From NCBI GenBank assembly GCA_030783905.1, contig JAQAHH010000003.1, positions 1 through 64,000 on the forward strand: DNA of 64,000 bases, read 5' to 3'. The position numbers were made by a program, and so were the translations under genes. Shown one piece after another: positions 37,171-48,910 of this stretch; position 1 is the first letter of the stretch; every line of letters starts with the position of its first letter. This DNA comes from Bisgaard Taxon 45. GTDB taxonomy: Bacteria > Pseudomonadota > Gammaproteobacteria > Enterobacterales > Pasteurellaceae. The notes under the pieces were generated by a model, which did no database searches, had not been told where the DNA came from, and worked only from the letters and a program-made list of their open reading frames with translations.

Positions 37171-38241
37171 ATGCAATCAACATCAATAGAATCAAATAAT
37201 TTTGACTCATTATCTCAGAAATACAGTATAAAAAAATCCTTTTATGATTCTGAGTTATTGAAGCAGATTATTTTGGAATTAGATCAAAAGAGTATTAATC
37301 AAAGAATGAAAGAATACTATTTGAGCTTTCTGAAAATGAATGGATTTTATGCTTTGCACGATTTGCTCGATTCTCAAATTGATTACGACCAATTCAAAGA
37401 AAGAGTCATCTTAGAGATTAGAACCAACAAAACATTAATAATACCAAGTGTATTTGAACACCCTGACTACCAAAAAAAGCATCAAGAAAACCATAAGAAA
37501 GAAGTAAATAAAAAAATTAGAGCATATTTTGGTGTTAGATATATTGAACCAAAACAATTCAAGCCATTAATGTCAGTTCTAAGAAAACTGCATAACAAAA
37601 AACGAATTAATGAAGCAGAAAAAGCATTTTTATTAACAGAAAAAGATGAGAATGGAGAAAGTTACTTCAATTACTACAATATTTACACCCAATACCATTT
37701 AATTGAAGGCTCTTACTACTTAGACGAATATAAAAAACATAAAAATATCTGGAAACTCATTAATGCCAGTGGCCATTTTAGAAAAGCTAAAGAACCTGAA
37801 GAAGTTAAAGAATATTTAGAAACGGTTGATAAAAAACGGCTATCATCTTTAAAAATAGAATCTGCGTATTTCACAACATATGGTGGTGTCAATAGAGATT
37901 TAGGTAATCTATCCCAAGCATTAGAATTTGCTCATACTGCACACAGTAAACGAGAGGACGATTATCGTCCTTGTACATTACTCGGTGCAATTTATTTTGA
38001 TCTTGAAGATATTGAGAAAGGACAAGAATGGTTTACAAAAGCTAAACTGTTAGGCGCAGATGATCATGCATTCATTTCTGAAATTAAGGGGATTTATCTT
38101 AAAGCGTCCAAAGAATATCAAATTAAACTTGAAAACTATTTTAAATATGAAAATAAAGACATATTCAATTGGATAACATCACAAAAGAAAAAACAAAAGA
38201 GCAAATCAAAAAACGCATATTCATCAGATGAATTAAAGTAA
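37171..38241 (+). CDS. TPR-like helical protein, 356 aa
   Basis: Soluble, helical and lysine-rich. The C-terminal third contains tetratricopeptide-like repeats (AYFTTYGGVNRDLGNLSQAL, TLLGAIYFDLEDIEKGQEWF). The N-terminal two thirds are not recognised. The start has GAGG about 6 bases upstream. Strongly AT-rich relative to glyS, so probably acquired. It sits between the two copies of the glyS start, alone, which makes it cargo of that duplication. Confidence 0.6.
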   Translation: MQSTSIESNNFDSLSQKYSIKKSFYDSELLKQIILELDQKSINQRMKEYYLSFLKMNGFYALHDLLDSQIDYDQFKERVILEIRTNKTLIIPSVFEHPDYQKKHQENHKKEVNKKIRAYFGVRYIEPKQFKPLMSVLRKLHNKKRINEAEKAFLLTEKDENGESYFNYYNIYTQYHLIEGSYYLDEYKKHKNIWKLINASGHFRKAKEPEEVKEYLETVDKKRLSSLKIESAYFTTYGGVNRDLGNLSQALEFAHTAHSKREDDYRPCTLLGAIYFDLEDIEKGQEWFTKAKLLGADDHAFISEIKGIYLKASKEYQIKLENYFKYENKDIFNWITSQKKKQKSKSKNAYSSDELK

Positions 38242-38313
38242 AACTACTCTCTATCGAGTACTAAAAATTTAAAACTCATTGTGTTCTACACAAAATTAAT
38301 TAAGAGAAACAAA

Positions 38314-40383
38314 ATGACAACACAAAACTTCCTCGCCGAGATCGGCACTGAAGAGCTGCCACCGAAGGCGCTCAAGAAATTAGCAACCGCATTTGCGGAA
38401 AATGTAGAGCAAGAGTTAAACCAAGCGGGTTTAGCCTTTGATAACGTTGAATGGTTTGCGGCACCGCGTCGTTTAGCGGTGAAAGTGTTAGGTTTAGCAA
38501 CGAGCCAACCAAGCAAGCAAATTGAAAAACGTGGGCCGGCGGTGTCTGCGGCATTTGATGCGGAAGGCAAACCAACTAAAGCGGCTGAAGGCTGGGCGCG
38601 TGGTTGTGGGATCAGCGTTGAGCAAGCTGAACGCATTGCCACGGATAAAGGCGAGTGGTTAGTACACCGTGCCACAATCGAAGGGCAGCCGACCAAAAAC
38701 TTGCTGAAAGATATTGTGGCAAATGCCTTAGCCAAATTGCCTATTCCAAAACCGATGCGTTGGGCGGACAAAACGGTGCAATTTATTCGTCCTGTTCACA
38801 CGGTGACGATGTTGCTTGGCGATGAACTAATCAAAGGCGAAATTTTAGGCGTGGAAAGCGGTCGCACCATTCGTGGTCACCGTTTCCTTGGTGAGCGTGA
38901 GTTCCAAATTTCACACGCGGATCAATACCCGGCACTATTAAAAGAAAAAGGCTCAGTGGTGGCTGACTTCAATGAGCGTAAAGCGTTAATTTTGGCGAAA
39001 TCGCAAGAAAAAGCGACCGCACTGGGTGGCGTGGCGGATATTGAAGATGACTTGCTTGATGAAGTCACTTCCCTTGTGGAATATCCAAATGTGTTGGCGG
39101 CAAAATTTGAAGAACGTTTCCTCGCTGTGCCAGCGGAAGCTTTGGTTTACACCATGAAAGGCGACCAAAAATATTTCCCCATTTATGATAAAGACGGCAA
39201 ATTATTACCGCACTTTATTTTTGTGTCGAACATCAACCCAGACGATCCAAGCAAAATCATCGAAGGGAACGAAAAAGTGGTGCGTCCACGTTTGACCGAT
39301 GCTGAATTTTTCTTTAAAACCGATTTAAAACAACGTTTAGAAGATCAATTACCACGTTTAGAAAGCGTGTTATTCCAACAACAGCTGGGTACATTGCGTG
39401 ATAAAACGGCACGTATTGAACAACTGGCTGGCGAGATTGCCAAACAAATCGGGGCAGACGAAGCCAAAGCCAAACGTGCAGGGTTATTGTCAAAATGTGA
39501 CTTAATGACCAACATGGTGTTTGAATTTACTGACACGCAAGGCGTGATGGGTATGCACTATGCACGAGCAGACGGCGAAGACGAAGAAGTAGCAGTAGCA
39601 TTAAACGAACAATATATGCCACGTTTTGCGGGCGATGAATTGCCAAAATCCTTGGTGGCAAGTGCGGTAGCATTAGCGGACAAATTTGATACCCTCACAG
39701 GGATTTTCGGGATTGGTCAACAACCAAAAGGCAGTGCCGATCCGTTTGCTTTACGTCGTGCGGCATTAGGGGCATTACGCATTATCGTGGAGAAAAACCT
39801 ACCACTCGATTTAGCTGACATTGTGAAAAAATCGAGCGCTCTTTTCGGCGACAAGTTAACCAATGCCAATGTAGTAGAAGATGTGGTTGAGTTTATGCTT
39901 GGTCGTTTCCGTGCGTGGTATCAAGATGAAGGGATTGCAGTGGATGTCATTCAAGCGGTATTAGCTCGTCGCCCAACCAAGCCGTCTGACTTTGATGCCC
40001 GAGTACGTGCAGTCGCTCACTTCCGCACACTGGATGCGGCAGAGGCGCTAGCCGCAGCCAACAAACGGGTAAGCAATATTTTAGCCAAAGTTGAAGGGGA
40101 ATTACCGGCCAACATTGACACAAGCTTATGTGTTGAAGCGACCGAAAAAGTTCTGGCTGAACACGTCATTGCGTTACAAGCTGAACTTGCCCCACTATTT
40201 GCGAAAGGTGAATACCAAGTGGCACTGGATCGTTTAGCTGCATTGCGTGAACCCGTTGATAACTTCTTCGATAATGTCATGGTGAACGCGGACGATCCAC
40301 AATTACGTCAAAATCGTTTAGCGATCTTAACTAACTTACGTAATCTGTTCTTACAAGTGGCGGATATTTCCCTCTTACAATAA
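38314..40383 (+). CDS. glyS: Glycyl-tRNA synthetase beta subunit
   Basis: 689 residues, full length. The beta subunit binds tRNA-Gly. Starts [20 protein letters not shown]. Conserved blocks include [47 protein letters not shown]-like [29 protein letters not shown] and a DALR-like anticodon-binding C-terminus ([19 protein letters not shown]). The start at 38314 is set by AAGAGA and by the family N-terminus. It is separated from glyQ by accessory DNA. Confidence 0.98.
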   Translation: MTTQNFLAEIGTEELPPKALKKLATAFAENVEQELNQAGLAFDNVEWFAAPRRLAVKVLGLATSQPSKQIEKRGPAVSAAFDAEGKPTKAAEGWARGCGISVEQAERIATDKGEWLVHRATIEGQPTKNLLKDIVANALAKLPIPKPMRWADKTVQFIRPVHTVTMLLGDELIKGEILGVESGRTIRGHRFLGEREFQISHADQYPALLKEKGSVVADFNERKALILAKSQEKATALGGVADIEDDLLDEVTSLVEYPNVLAAKFEERFLAVPAEALVYTMKGDQKYFPIYDKDGKLLPHFIFVSNINPDDPSKIIEGNEKVVRPRLTDAEFFFKTDLKQRLEDQLPRLESVLFQQQLGTLRDKTARIEQLAGEIAKQIGADEAKAKRAGLLSKCDLMTNMVFEFTDTQGVMGMHYARADGEDEEVAVALNEQYMPRFAGDELPKSLVASAVALADKFDTLTGIFGIGQQPKGSADPFALRRAALGALRIIVEKNLPLDLADIVKKSSALFGDKLTNANVVEDVVEFMLGRFRAWYQDEGIAVDVIQAVLARRPTKPSDFDARVRAVAHFRTLDAAEALAAANKRVSNILAKVEGELPANIDTSLCVEATEKVLAEHVIALQAELAPLFAKGEYQVALDRLAALREPVDNFFDNVMVNADDPQLRQNRLAILTNLRNLFLQVADISLLQ

Positions 40384-40400
40384 TAGATAACCGCATCGCG

Positions 40401-40428
40401 AAATGGCACTGTAAAGTGCCATTTTTTC
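40401..40428 (+). terminator. Terminator of glyS
   Basis: AAATGGCACT-GTAA-AGTGCCATTT is a 10-bp stem followed by TTTC. It is placed 18 bases after the glyS stop. Confidence 0.85.
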
Positions 40429-40464
40429 TTGGCGAGGTATAACAAAGAAAATTTCCAAAAAAGA

Positions 40465-40496
40465 AACCGCACTTTAAGCAGACTCAAAGTGCGGTT
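40465..40496 (-). terminator. Uptake-word pair acting as aspA terminator
   Basis: AACCGCACTTT (40465-40475) and AAAGTGCGGTT (40486-40496) are inverted copies of the DNA uptake word forming an 11-bp stem. On the minus strand it is followed by TCTTTTTT, after the aspA stop. Confidence 0.8.
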
Positions 40497-40519
40497 GATT
40501 TTAACAACTCTTTTGTAAG

Positions 40520-41938
40520 CTATTTATTCAACTTCGCTTTATAGGTTGGATTCATTAAGTTTTCCACAGAAAGAATATCATCTAATTCTGCTTCGGTGAG
40601 AAGCCCTTTCTCTAGCACCACTTCTTTCACCCCACGACCAGTTTTTGCACAGATTTTACCGACTAAATCGCCATTATGGTGCCCAATAAATGGGTTTAAG
40701 TAAGTCACAATACCGATAGAATTAAAGACATAGTTTTCACAAATGTCTTTATTCACCGTAATGCCATCAATACATTTATCGCGTAAGTTCACACACGCAT
40801 TAGTCAAAATATCAATCGATTCAAACATCGCTTGTGCAATCACGGGCTCCATGACATTCAATTGTAATTGTCCTGCTTCTGCCGCAAACGTAATGGTGGT
40901 GTCATTACCAAACACTTTATAGCAGACTTGGTTGACCACTTCTGGCACCACAGGGTTAACTTTAGCTGGCATAATGGATGAACCTGCTTGTAACTCAGGC
41001 AAGTTAATTTCATTTAAGCCGGCACGCGGTCCTGAAGATAATAAACGTAAATCATTACACACTTTAGACAATTTCACTGCGGTACGTTTAAGCGCACCAT
41101 GTACCATCACGTAGGCACCACAGTCGGAGGTTGCTTCAATTAAGTTTTCAGCTAATACACAAGGTAGGCCACTGACTTCAGACAGGTATTTCACCGCTAG
41201 CGGCGCATAGCCTTTTGGTGTATTTAAGCCGGTACCAATTGCTGTCGCACCTAAATTGACTTCGAGTAAGTATTCTGCAGTGCGGGTTAAATTACGGACT
41301 TCTTCATCTAATAGCACCGAAAATGCTTTAAATTCTTGTCCAACTGTCATTGGCACCGCATCTTGTAATTGCGTACGCCCCATTTTAAGAATATGGGAAA
41401 ACTCTTTTGCTTTACTTTCAAACCCCTGTTGTAAATAAAGCACTTTCGCCACCAGTTTCATAATGCTGTTATAAACCGCAATACGGAAACCCGTTGGGTA
41501 GGCATCGTTAGTTGATTGACTGGCGTTGACATGATCCATCGGATCTAAATACTGGTATTCCCCTTTTTTGTGTCCTAACAACTCTAGTGCTAAGTTCGCC
41601 ACGACCTCATTGGTATTCATATTCACCGACGTCCCTGCACCACCTTGATAGATATCTGACGGGAATTGATCTAAGCATTTGCCTGTATTCAAGATTTCAT
41701 CACAAGCCGCCACAATCGCTTTGGCAATTTTACTCGGAATCGCCCCCAATTCACCGTTGGCTAAGGCGGCTGCTTTTTTCACCATCACCATACCACGCAC
41801 AAAATCAGGTACATCCGAAATCACCGCATTGGAAATATTAAAATTTTCTACCGCTCTTAACGTATGAATGCCCCAATAAGCCTCGGCAGGCACCTCGCGT
41901 TCTCCAAGTAAATCCACTTCTTTTCTCGTCACTGTCAT
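40520..41938 (-). CDS. aspA: Aspartate ammonia-lyase
   Basis: 472 residues. Fumarase/aspartase superfamily enzyme that deaminates aspartate to fumarate, feeding anaerobic fumarate respiration. Signature [19 protein letters not shown] with the catalytic Ser loop; also [16 protein letters not shown] and [22 protein letters not shown] lies about 7 bases upstream of the start. A CRP-like site and a -10 hexamer lie upstream with class II spacing. Confidence 0.98.
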   Translation of the reverse strand: MTVTRKEVDLLGEREVPAEAYWGIHTLRAVENFNISNAVISDVPDFVRGMVMVKKAAALANGELGAIPSKIAKAIVAACDEILNTGKCLDQFPSDIYQGGAGTSVNMNTNEVVANLALELLGHKKGEYQYLDPMDHVNASQSTNDAYPTGFRIAVYNSIMKLVAKVLYLQQGFESKAKEFSHILKMGRTQLQDAVPMTVGQEFKAFSVLLDEEVRNLTRTAEYLLEVNLGATAIGTGLNTPKGYAPLAVKYLSEVSGLPCVLAENLIEATSDCGAYVMVHGALKRTAVKLSKVCNDLRLLSSGPRAGLNEINLPELQAGSSIMPAKVNPVVPEVVNQVCYKVFGNDTTITFAAEAGQLQLNVMEPVIAQAMFESIDILTNACVNLRDKCIDGITVNKDICENYVFNSIGIVTYLNPFIGHHNGDLVGKICAKTGRGVKEVVLEKGLLTEAELDDILSVENLMNPTYKAKLNK

Positions 41939-41977
41939 TATTACCCTCCATTTCGAGTGATGAATAAGTTAACGCCT

Positions 41978-42021
41978 ATTATAATGGAAATAACGTTGCT
42001 AAATATTTGATCAGCGTCACA
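41978..42021 (-). promoter_or_regulatory. aspA promoter with CRP-like site
   Basis: On the minus strand TGTGACGCTGATCAAA (42006-42021) matches the CRP core TGTGA-N6-TCACA with one mismatch. A TATAAT -10 lies at 41978-41983. The implied start puts the CRP site near position -42, the class II position. The 330-base gap to the divergent AbgT-family gene holds otherwise only AT-rich sequence. Confidence 0.6.
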
Positions 42022-42268
42022 TTTTACAGACTGCCCCCACGACATATTTTTATCATTCAGATTAGTTTTATTAATCCGAAAGCACCTCATAAAATAAAAA
42101 TTTATCCATAGTGTATGATTAGATTAACAGAAATAAAAAAGAAATAATTTGATTATGTTAACACTTTGTTAAAATTTTTATTCAAATGTCGCATCTATCG
42201 TGTTAAATTGCAGTTGGGCAAAAAACAAGCATAGCCCTTGTATCATATAAAATATAGAAGGACTAAAC

Positions 42269-43840
42269 ATGACGACAACACAACAACAAACGAAAGGCAG
42301 TAAATTTCTTCATACGGTGGAATGGCTCGGGAACATGTTACCCCACCCCGTCACCCTTTTTATGATTTTTATTGTTTTATTATTAATAACCTCCGCGTTA
42401 GGTGACTATTTTGGCTTAGCCGTTGCCGATCCACGCCCTGAAGGTGCAAAAGGACGTGCCGCAGACGGTATGATTTACGTGGTAAGCTTGCTTAATGCAG
42501 AAGGATTAAGCAAAATTTTGACTAATTTGGTGAAAAACTTTACCAACTTTGCCCCATTAGGCACGGTATTAGTCGCATTATTAGGGGTCGGGATTGCTGA
42601 AAAAGCAGGACTACTTTCTGCGGTTATGCGTTTATTAGTGACCAAATCACCGCGTAAATTGACGACGTTTACTATTGTCTTTGCAGGGATTCTGTCGAAT
42701 ACAGCTTCTGAATTAGGTTATGTTGTCCTCATTCCGTTAGCCGCCATTATTTTTCACTCATTGGGTCGCCACCCATTAGCTGGTCTTGCTGCCGCATTTG
42801 CTGGTGTCTCTGGCGGTTACTCGGCTAACCTTTTATTAGGGACCATTGACCCATTACTCGCAGGCATCACACAACAAGCCGCACAAATTATTGATCCCAC
42901 TTATACAGTCGGGCCAGAGGCGAACTGGTTCTTTATGGCGGCCAGTACTTTCGTGATCGCGTTTATTGGTTATTTCATTACAGAAAAAATTGTAGAACCG
43001 CAATTAGGTCCTTATAACAGCCACCTTTCACAAGAAGAAATTGATTTACAGCACTCGAATGAAGTCTCGCCATTAGAGCGTAAAGGATTAAAATATGCCG
43101 GTTTGGTGTTCTTGATTTTATGTGCGTTATTAGCTTGGACCATCGTGCCTGAAAATGGAATCTTACGCGATCCCAAAACAGGCTTAGTCACCGGTTCACC
43201 GTTCTTAAAATCGATCGTTGCCTTCATTTTCATTCTTTTTGCTATTCCGGGGACGGTTTACGGGATAGTGACCAAAAGCATTCGTCGTGAAAAAGATGTG
43301 GTTAATGCGATGGCAGATGCCATGAGCACCCTAGGACTATACTTGGTCATTATCTTCTTTGCCTCACAATTTGTCGCTTTCTTTAACTGGACCAATATTG
43401 GGCAATACATTGCTGTCAAAGGCGCAAATTTCTTAAATGAAGTGGGCCTACATGGCGGTATCCTCTTTATGGGTTTCATTCTCATTTGTGCCTTCATCAA
43501 TTTAATGATTGGTTCCGCCTCTGCGCAATGGGCTGTGACTGCACCGATTTTTGTACCAATGCTAATGTTAACGGGTTACTCACCAGAAATCATTCAAGCA
43601 GCCTATCGTATCGGTGATTCGGTAACCAATATCATCACCCCAATGATGAGTTACTTTGGTTTAATTATGGCAACCGTATTGAAATATAAAAAAGATGCGG
43701 GGGTCGGCACACTTGTCTCCATGATGTTGCCGTATTCTGTGGCCTTCTTAGCCGCATGGTCTGCAATGTTCTTCATCTGGGTCTTCGTGTTAGGTTTACC
43801 TGTCGGCCCTAACTCCCCCATGGTCTATCCAGTACAATAA
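42269..43840 (+). CDS. AbgT family transporter
   Basis: 523 residues with about 11 to 12 transmembrane segments and characteristic AbgT blocks: LERLG-like VEWLGNMLPHPVTLFMIF, GVGIAEKAGLLSAVMR, FAGILSNTASELGYVVLIPL, GVSGGYSANLLLGTIDPLLAGIT and GSASAQWAVTAPIFVPMLML. Known members import p-aminobenzoyl-glutamate or export sulphonamides. Which of these applies cannot be told. GAAGGA lies about 8 bases upstream; a terminator follows. Confidence 0.93.
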   Translation: MTTTQQQTKGSKFLHTVEWLGNMLPHPVTLFMIFIVLLLITSALGDYFGLAVADPRPEGAKGRAADGMIYVVSLLNAEGLSKILTNLVKNFTNFAPLGTVLVALLGVGIAEKAGLLSAVMRLLVTKSPRKLTTFTIVFAGILSNTASELGYVVLIPLAAIIFHSLGRHPLAGLAAAFAGVSGGYSANLLLGTIDPLLAGITQQAAQIIDPTYTVGPEANWFFMAASTFVIAFIGYFITEKIVEPQLGPYNSHLSQEEIDLQHSNEVSPLERKGLKYAGLVFLILCALLAWTIVPENGILRDPKTGLVTGSPFLKSIVAFIFILFAIPGTVYGIVTKSIRREKDVVNAMADAMSTLGLYLVIIFFASQFVAFFNWTNIGQYIAVKGANFLNEVGLHGGILFMGFILICAFINLMIGSASAQWAVTAPIFVPMLMLTGYSPEIIQAAYRIGDSVTNIITPMMSYFGLIMATVLKYKKDAGVGTLVSMMLPYSVAFLAAWSAMFFIWVFVLGLPVGPNSPMVYPVQ

Positions 43841-43856
43841 CCCTACAAGCCATTTT

Positions 43857-43888
43857 AAAGCTCACAACATTGTGGGCTTTATTTTTTA
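43857..43888 (+). terminator. Terminator of the AbgT-family gene
   Basis: AAAGCTCACA-ACAT-TGTGGGCTTT stem (one G-U) followed by ATTTTTTA. Confidence 0.85.
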
Positions 43889-43971
43889 TGCCAAAGTGCG
43901 GTTGAAATTTGCCTAATTTGCACCCATTTATAATGACATCTCATCAATATGTACATCGCAAGGAAACAACA

Positions 43972-44442
43972 ATGCCTCTCGTTCTCTTTCTTTTTATCGC
44001 TTTTTTATTTGTTTATGCCGAGTTATCCCTTTTAGTTTGGGTCGGATCGACTATTGGCATTTTGAGTCTCATTTTGTTACTCATCTTGTCATCGCTGTTC
44101 GGGCTATTCATGATCCGCGCTCGGGGTTGGTACACGTTATTAAATGTACAAAAACAATTGTCCCAAGGCGAGATTCCTGCACGCGCCTTATTAAAATCAG
44201 GGATTTGGATCGTGGCAGGTATCCTTTTCTTTATTCCGGGCTTTCTGACTGACTTAATCGCGTTATTTTTATTAATCCCGATCACCAGTCTTTGGATTGA
44301 AAAACTGATTACCAACAAGATCCACGTGGTGCGTCACCGTTTCTTTCGCCGCCGCCACAAGACAAGCACTGGTCAGACAGAAAGTGAGGTCTTTGAAGCT
44401 GAATACGAAAAACAAGTGGATGATGATAAAAGAATAAAATAA
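43972..44442 (+). CDS. fxsA: FxsA family membrane protein
   Basis: 156 residues with an N-terminal transmembrane pair and a third and fourth hydrophobic region, carrying FxsA blocks FVYAELSLLVWVGSTIG, IRARGWYTLL and GILFFIPGFLTDLIALFLL. In E. coli its overexpression relieves phage T7 exclusion by F plasmid. The start at 43972 has AAGGAAA about 6 bases upstream; longer frames lack support. It lies upstream of groES, a common neighbour. Confidence 0.9.
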   Translation: MPLVLFLFIAFLFVYAELSLLVWVGSTIGILSLILLLILSSLFGLFMIRARGWYTLLNVQKQLSQGEIPARALLKSGIWIVAGILFFIPGFLTDLIALFLLIPITSLWIEKLITNKIHVVRHRFFRRRHKTSTGQTESEVFEAEYEKQVDDDKRIK

Positions 44443-44455
44443 TTTTATTTTTCCC

Positions 44456-44483
44456 CTTGAAACAGACAAATCCTCCCTCATAT
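44456..44483 (+). promoter_or_regulatory. Heat-shock (sigma-32) promoter of groES
   Basis: CTTGAAA (44456-44462), 13 bases, then CCTCATAT (44476-44483), close to the sigma-32 consensus CTTGAAA / CCCCATNT. It lies 47 bases upstream of the groES ATG. Confidence 0.8.
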
Positions 44484-44530
44484 TAGGGAAACGTTTAAGC
44501 AAAAACATAATTTAATTAAGGAGTAATTCA

Positions 44531-44821
44531 ATGAATATTCGTCCATTGCATGACCGAGTGATTATCAAACGTGAAGAAGTCGAAACAAAATCTGCGGGTG
44601 GTATCGTATTAACTGGTTCAGCCGCCACAAAATCTACTCGTGCAAAAGTATTAGCCGTGGGTAAAGGTCGTATTTTAGAAAATGGTAGCGTACGACCGTT
44701 AGATGTAAAAGTTGGTGATACGGTTATTTTCAATGATGGTTATGGCGTAAAAGCAGAAAAAATTGATGGCGAAGAAGTCTTAATTATTTCTGAAAACGAT
44801 ATTTTAGCCATTGTGGAATAA
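44531..44821 (+). CDS. groES: Co-chaperonin GroES
   Basis: 96 residues. Lid of the GroEL chamber. Begins [20 protein letters not shown], has the mobile loop [17 protein letters not shown] and [14 protein letters not shown], and ends in a [14 protein letters not shown] strand. AAGGAG lies 7 bases upstream. Expressed from the sigma-32 promoter at 44456. The gap to groEL is long (183 bases). Confidence 0.99.
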   Translation: MNIRPLHDRVIIKREEVETKSAGGIVLTGSAATKSTRAKVLAVGKGRILENGSVRPLDVKVGDTVIFNDGYGVKAEKIDGEEVLIISENDILAIVE

Positions 44822-46648
<1,827 letters not shown>

Positions 46649-46669
46649 TTTCCTCCCCTTTCACACATG

Positions 46670-46707
46670 AAAAAAGGATTGGGTGTAACGCTCAATCCTT
46701 TTTTATT
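46670..46707 (+). terminator. Terminator of groESL
   Basis: AAAAAAGGATTG...CAATCCTTTTTT forms a long stem with a GGTGTAACGCT loop region, followed by TTATTC. Confidence 0.88.
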
Positions 46708-46716
46708 CGCTAAATT

Positions 46717-46740
46717 CGATATATTATATTTTATATAATG
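46717..46740 (+). promoter_or_regulatory. ModE-like operator upstream of modA
   Basis: CGATATATT-ATATTT-TATATAATG follows the ModE site layout (CGTTATATT-N6-TACATAACG in E. coli) with three mismatches in the arms and the same 6-base spacer. It lies 42 bases before the modA start, so molybdate-dependent repression is likely. Confidence 0.65.
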
Positions 46741-46782
46741 ATTATGTTATAGTTATCCCATTTTTAAGCAAAGGAGATAACT

Positions 46783-47520
46783 ATGAAAAAATTCATTCTG
46801 CTTTCAAGCTTACTCACTGCTGCCTTTGCAGCACAAGCTGCGAATCTTTACCTCTATGCCGGCGCAGGATTAAAAGATCCCGTTGAACAGATTGTCAAAC
46901 AATTTGAAAAAGAAACAGGCCATAAGGTTACCATTGAATACGCTGGTTCAGGGCAATTACTGGCACGCTATAATACCGTAAAAACAGGCGATCTCTATTT
47001 ACCCGGTTCAAGTGATTATGTGGAAAAACTGGAAAAAAACGGTGAAGTGAAAGAATCCGCTCCCCTCGTGCGTCATATTCCCGTCATGGCGATTCGTAAA
47101 GAAAAAAGCTCGGGCATTGATTCCTTTAAAGCGCTAGCCGAAAGCAATCTACGCTTAGGTATTGGTGACAGCAAAGCCATGGCGCTCGGTAAAGGTGCCG
47201 AAGACATGCTTGCGTTATCGGGTTATCAAACTCAATTACATGACAAAATTGTTGTCAAAGCGGCGACGGTCAAACAATTGATGCTCTATTTATTAAATGG
47301 GGATGTGGATGCTGCTGTCGTTGGGCGTGCTGGTGCGTGGAAAGTCCGTGATAAATTGGCGATATTGCCGAACCCAGTAGGGACGCCAGAAGAAAAAGTG
47401 ACTATTGCGCTCTTGAGCTCAAGCAAACATCCACAAGAGGCTAAACAATTGCTCGATTTTTTTAAATCAGAACAAGGTGTGAAATATTTTGTCGATGAAG
47501 GCTTCTTACCTATTAAATAA
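46783..47520 (+). CDS. modA: Molybdate ABC transporter, substrate-binding protein
   Basis: 245 residues. Signal peptide MKKFILLSSLLTAAFAAQA with an AQA cleavage site, then a periplasmic binding protein of the ModA/WtpA kind: LYLYAGAGLKDPVEQIVKQF, IEYAGSGQLLARY, GDLYLPGSSDYVEKL and the C-terminal [19 protein letters not shown]. Binds molybdate, perhaps tungstate. AAAGGAGA lies about 6 bases upstream. First gene of modABCD, behind a ModE-like box. Confidence 0.85.
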   Translation: MKKFILLSSLLTAAFAAQAANLYLYAGAGLKDPVEQIVKQFEKETGHKVTIEYAGSGQLLARYNTVKTGDLYLPGSSDYVEKLEKNGEVKESAPLVRHIPVMAIRKEKSSGIDSFKALAESNLRLGIGDSKAMALGKGAEDMLALSGYQTQLHDKIVVKAATVKQLMLYLLNGDVDAAVVGRAGAWKVRDKLAILPNPVGTPEEKVTIALLSSSKHPQEAKQLLDFFKSEQGVKYFVDEGFLPIK

Positions 47521-48292
47521 AAGTCTGAGTTTAAAGCTTGCACTGTTCCCTTTAATGCTTTTATGCCTTGTCGTTATTGGATCAGTGCTTGCCCTGATCA
47601 GCCAGCTCAATTTTTCCTTTTTCCTGCTCGTATTGACTGATCCTGAACTGCATTTTGCGTTAGGAATGTCTCTTGGTACATCCCTCCTGTCTTTACTGCT
47701 CGCAATTTTCATCGCTATCCCATCTGCATGGGTCATGAGCCAAGTGCGGTTACCTTTGCAGAAATTGATTGATACATTTCTTGATTTACCGATGGTCCTC
47801 CCCCCTTTGGTTACTGGGTTAAGTCTCCTACTCCTGTTTAATTCGCAAGGTATCTTAAGCCAGTTGATTCCCCTCATCAGTCAATGGATATTCAGCCCAC
47901 TTGGCATTATTGTGGCACAAACCTATATCGCCTGTTCGATTTTGCTCCGTAATGCACGAGGTAGTTTTTCTGCTTTAGACCCCGGATATCGGCTTGCGGC
48001 TTACAATTTAGGTTTATCCCCCCTTCAAACCTTATTCAAAGTAGAACTGCCCATGTGTTGGAAGCCATTACTTTGCGGTGCAATTTTAGCGTGGTCACGA
48101 GCAATGGGGGAATTTGGTGCAACCTTGATGCTCGCAGGTGCTACGCGGTTTAAAACGGAAACCTTACCCATGGCCGTTTATTTGAACATTGCCAGCGGTG
48201 ATTTCGAAATCGCCGTAGGTGCATCGCTATGGTTGTTATTTATTGCCAGTTGTCTACTGTTAGTCTTACGTACACTCAATAGGAATATTTAA
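47495..48292 (+). CDS. modB: Molybdate ABC transporter, permease
   Basis: 265 residues with about five to six transmembrane segments. The binding-protein-dependent permease EAA loop is in [20 protein letters not shown], and [20 protein letters not shown] and [18 protein letters not shown] are typical of ModB. The ATG at 47495 overlaps modA by 26 bases and has no good Shine-Dalgarno, so a later start is possible. Forms the membrane channel with ModC. Confidence 0.85.
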   Translation: MKASYLLNKSLSLKLALFPLMLLCLVVIGSVLALISQLNFSFFLLVLTDPELHFALGMSLGTSLLSLLLAIFIAIPSAWVMSQVRLPLQKLIDTFLDLPMVLPPLVTGLSLLLLFNSQGILSQLIPLISQWIFSPLGIIVAQTYIACSILLRNARGSFSALDPGYRLAAYNLGLSPLQTLFKVELPMCWKPLLCGAILAWSRAMGEFGATLMLAGATRFKTETLPMAVYLNIASGDFEIAVGASLWLLFIASCLLLVLRTLNRNI

Positions 48293-48293
48293 G

Positions 48294-48893
48294 ATGCTCA
48301 AGATTAACAATTTATCGGTGGGGATTTTACGTAATATTAATTTGCGGGTTAGTAAAGGAGAATGTGTCGCTATCGTAGGGCAATCTGGCAGTGGTAAAAC
48401 GACCCTACTCAATAGCATTGCAGGGTATCTTGATTATCAAGGGACGATTACATTAGACCAGCAATCCATTGATAAACTCGCCCCATGGCAACGGCAGTGT
48501 CGCTATCTTAATCAGCGTTTGTATTTATTTCCGCATAAAACCCTATCTGGCAATTTACACTTAGCCAATCCAAAAGCAGATCGAGAAGTACAACAAAGAT
48601 TATTACGCCAACTCAACATCGCCCATTTACTTGATCGTTATCCGAATCAACTCTCTGGTGGTGAACAACAGCGCGCGGCGCTTGCGCGCGCATTAATCTA
48701 TCCCCCTGATTTATTATTACTTGATGAACCGTTTTCCTCATTAGACTGGGCAACCAAACAACCTATTTGGGTAATCTTAAAGGACTTAATGCAGTCATAT
48801 CACATGACCACCTTATTAGTCACACACGACCCGAAAGAAGCCGATTATCTCTCTCATCGGCAAATTCGATTACACCAAGGACAACTTATTTAA
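48294..48893 (+). CDS. modC: Molybdate ABC transporter, ATPase (short, no TOBE domain)
   Basis: 199 residues. ABC ATPase with Walker [15 protein letters not shown], signature [15 protein letters not shown] and Walker [14 protein letters not shown], then the H-loop [14 protein letters not shown]. coli ModC is about 350 residues because of a C-terminal TOBE molybdate-binding domain; that domain is missing here, with no sign of truncation since modD starts normally after it. It starts 1 base after the modB stop. Confidence 0.85.
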   Translation: MLKINNLSVGILRNINLRVSKGECVAIVGQSGSGKTTLLNSIAGYLDYQGTITLDQQSIDKLAPWQRQCRYLNQRLYLFPHKTLSGNLHLANPKADREVQQRLLRQLNIAHLLDRYPNQLSGGEQQRAALARALIYPPDLLLLDEPFSSLDWATKQPIWVILKDLMQSYHMTTLLVTHDPKEADYLSHRQIRLHQGQLI

Positions 48894-48910
48894 TTGATAA
48901 GGACAGTACT

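Noticed and set aside
42022-42268. Riboswitch or attenuator upstream of the AbgT-family gene
   Set aside because: The leader is AT-rich, without a convincing stem-loop series or terminator.
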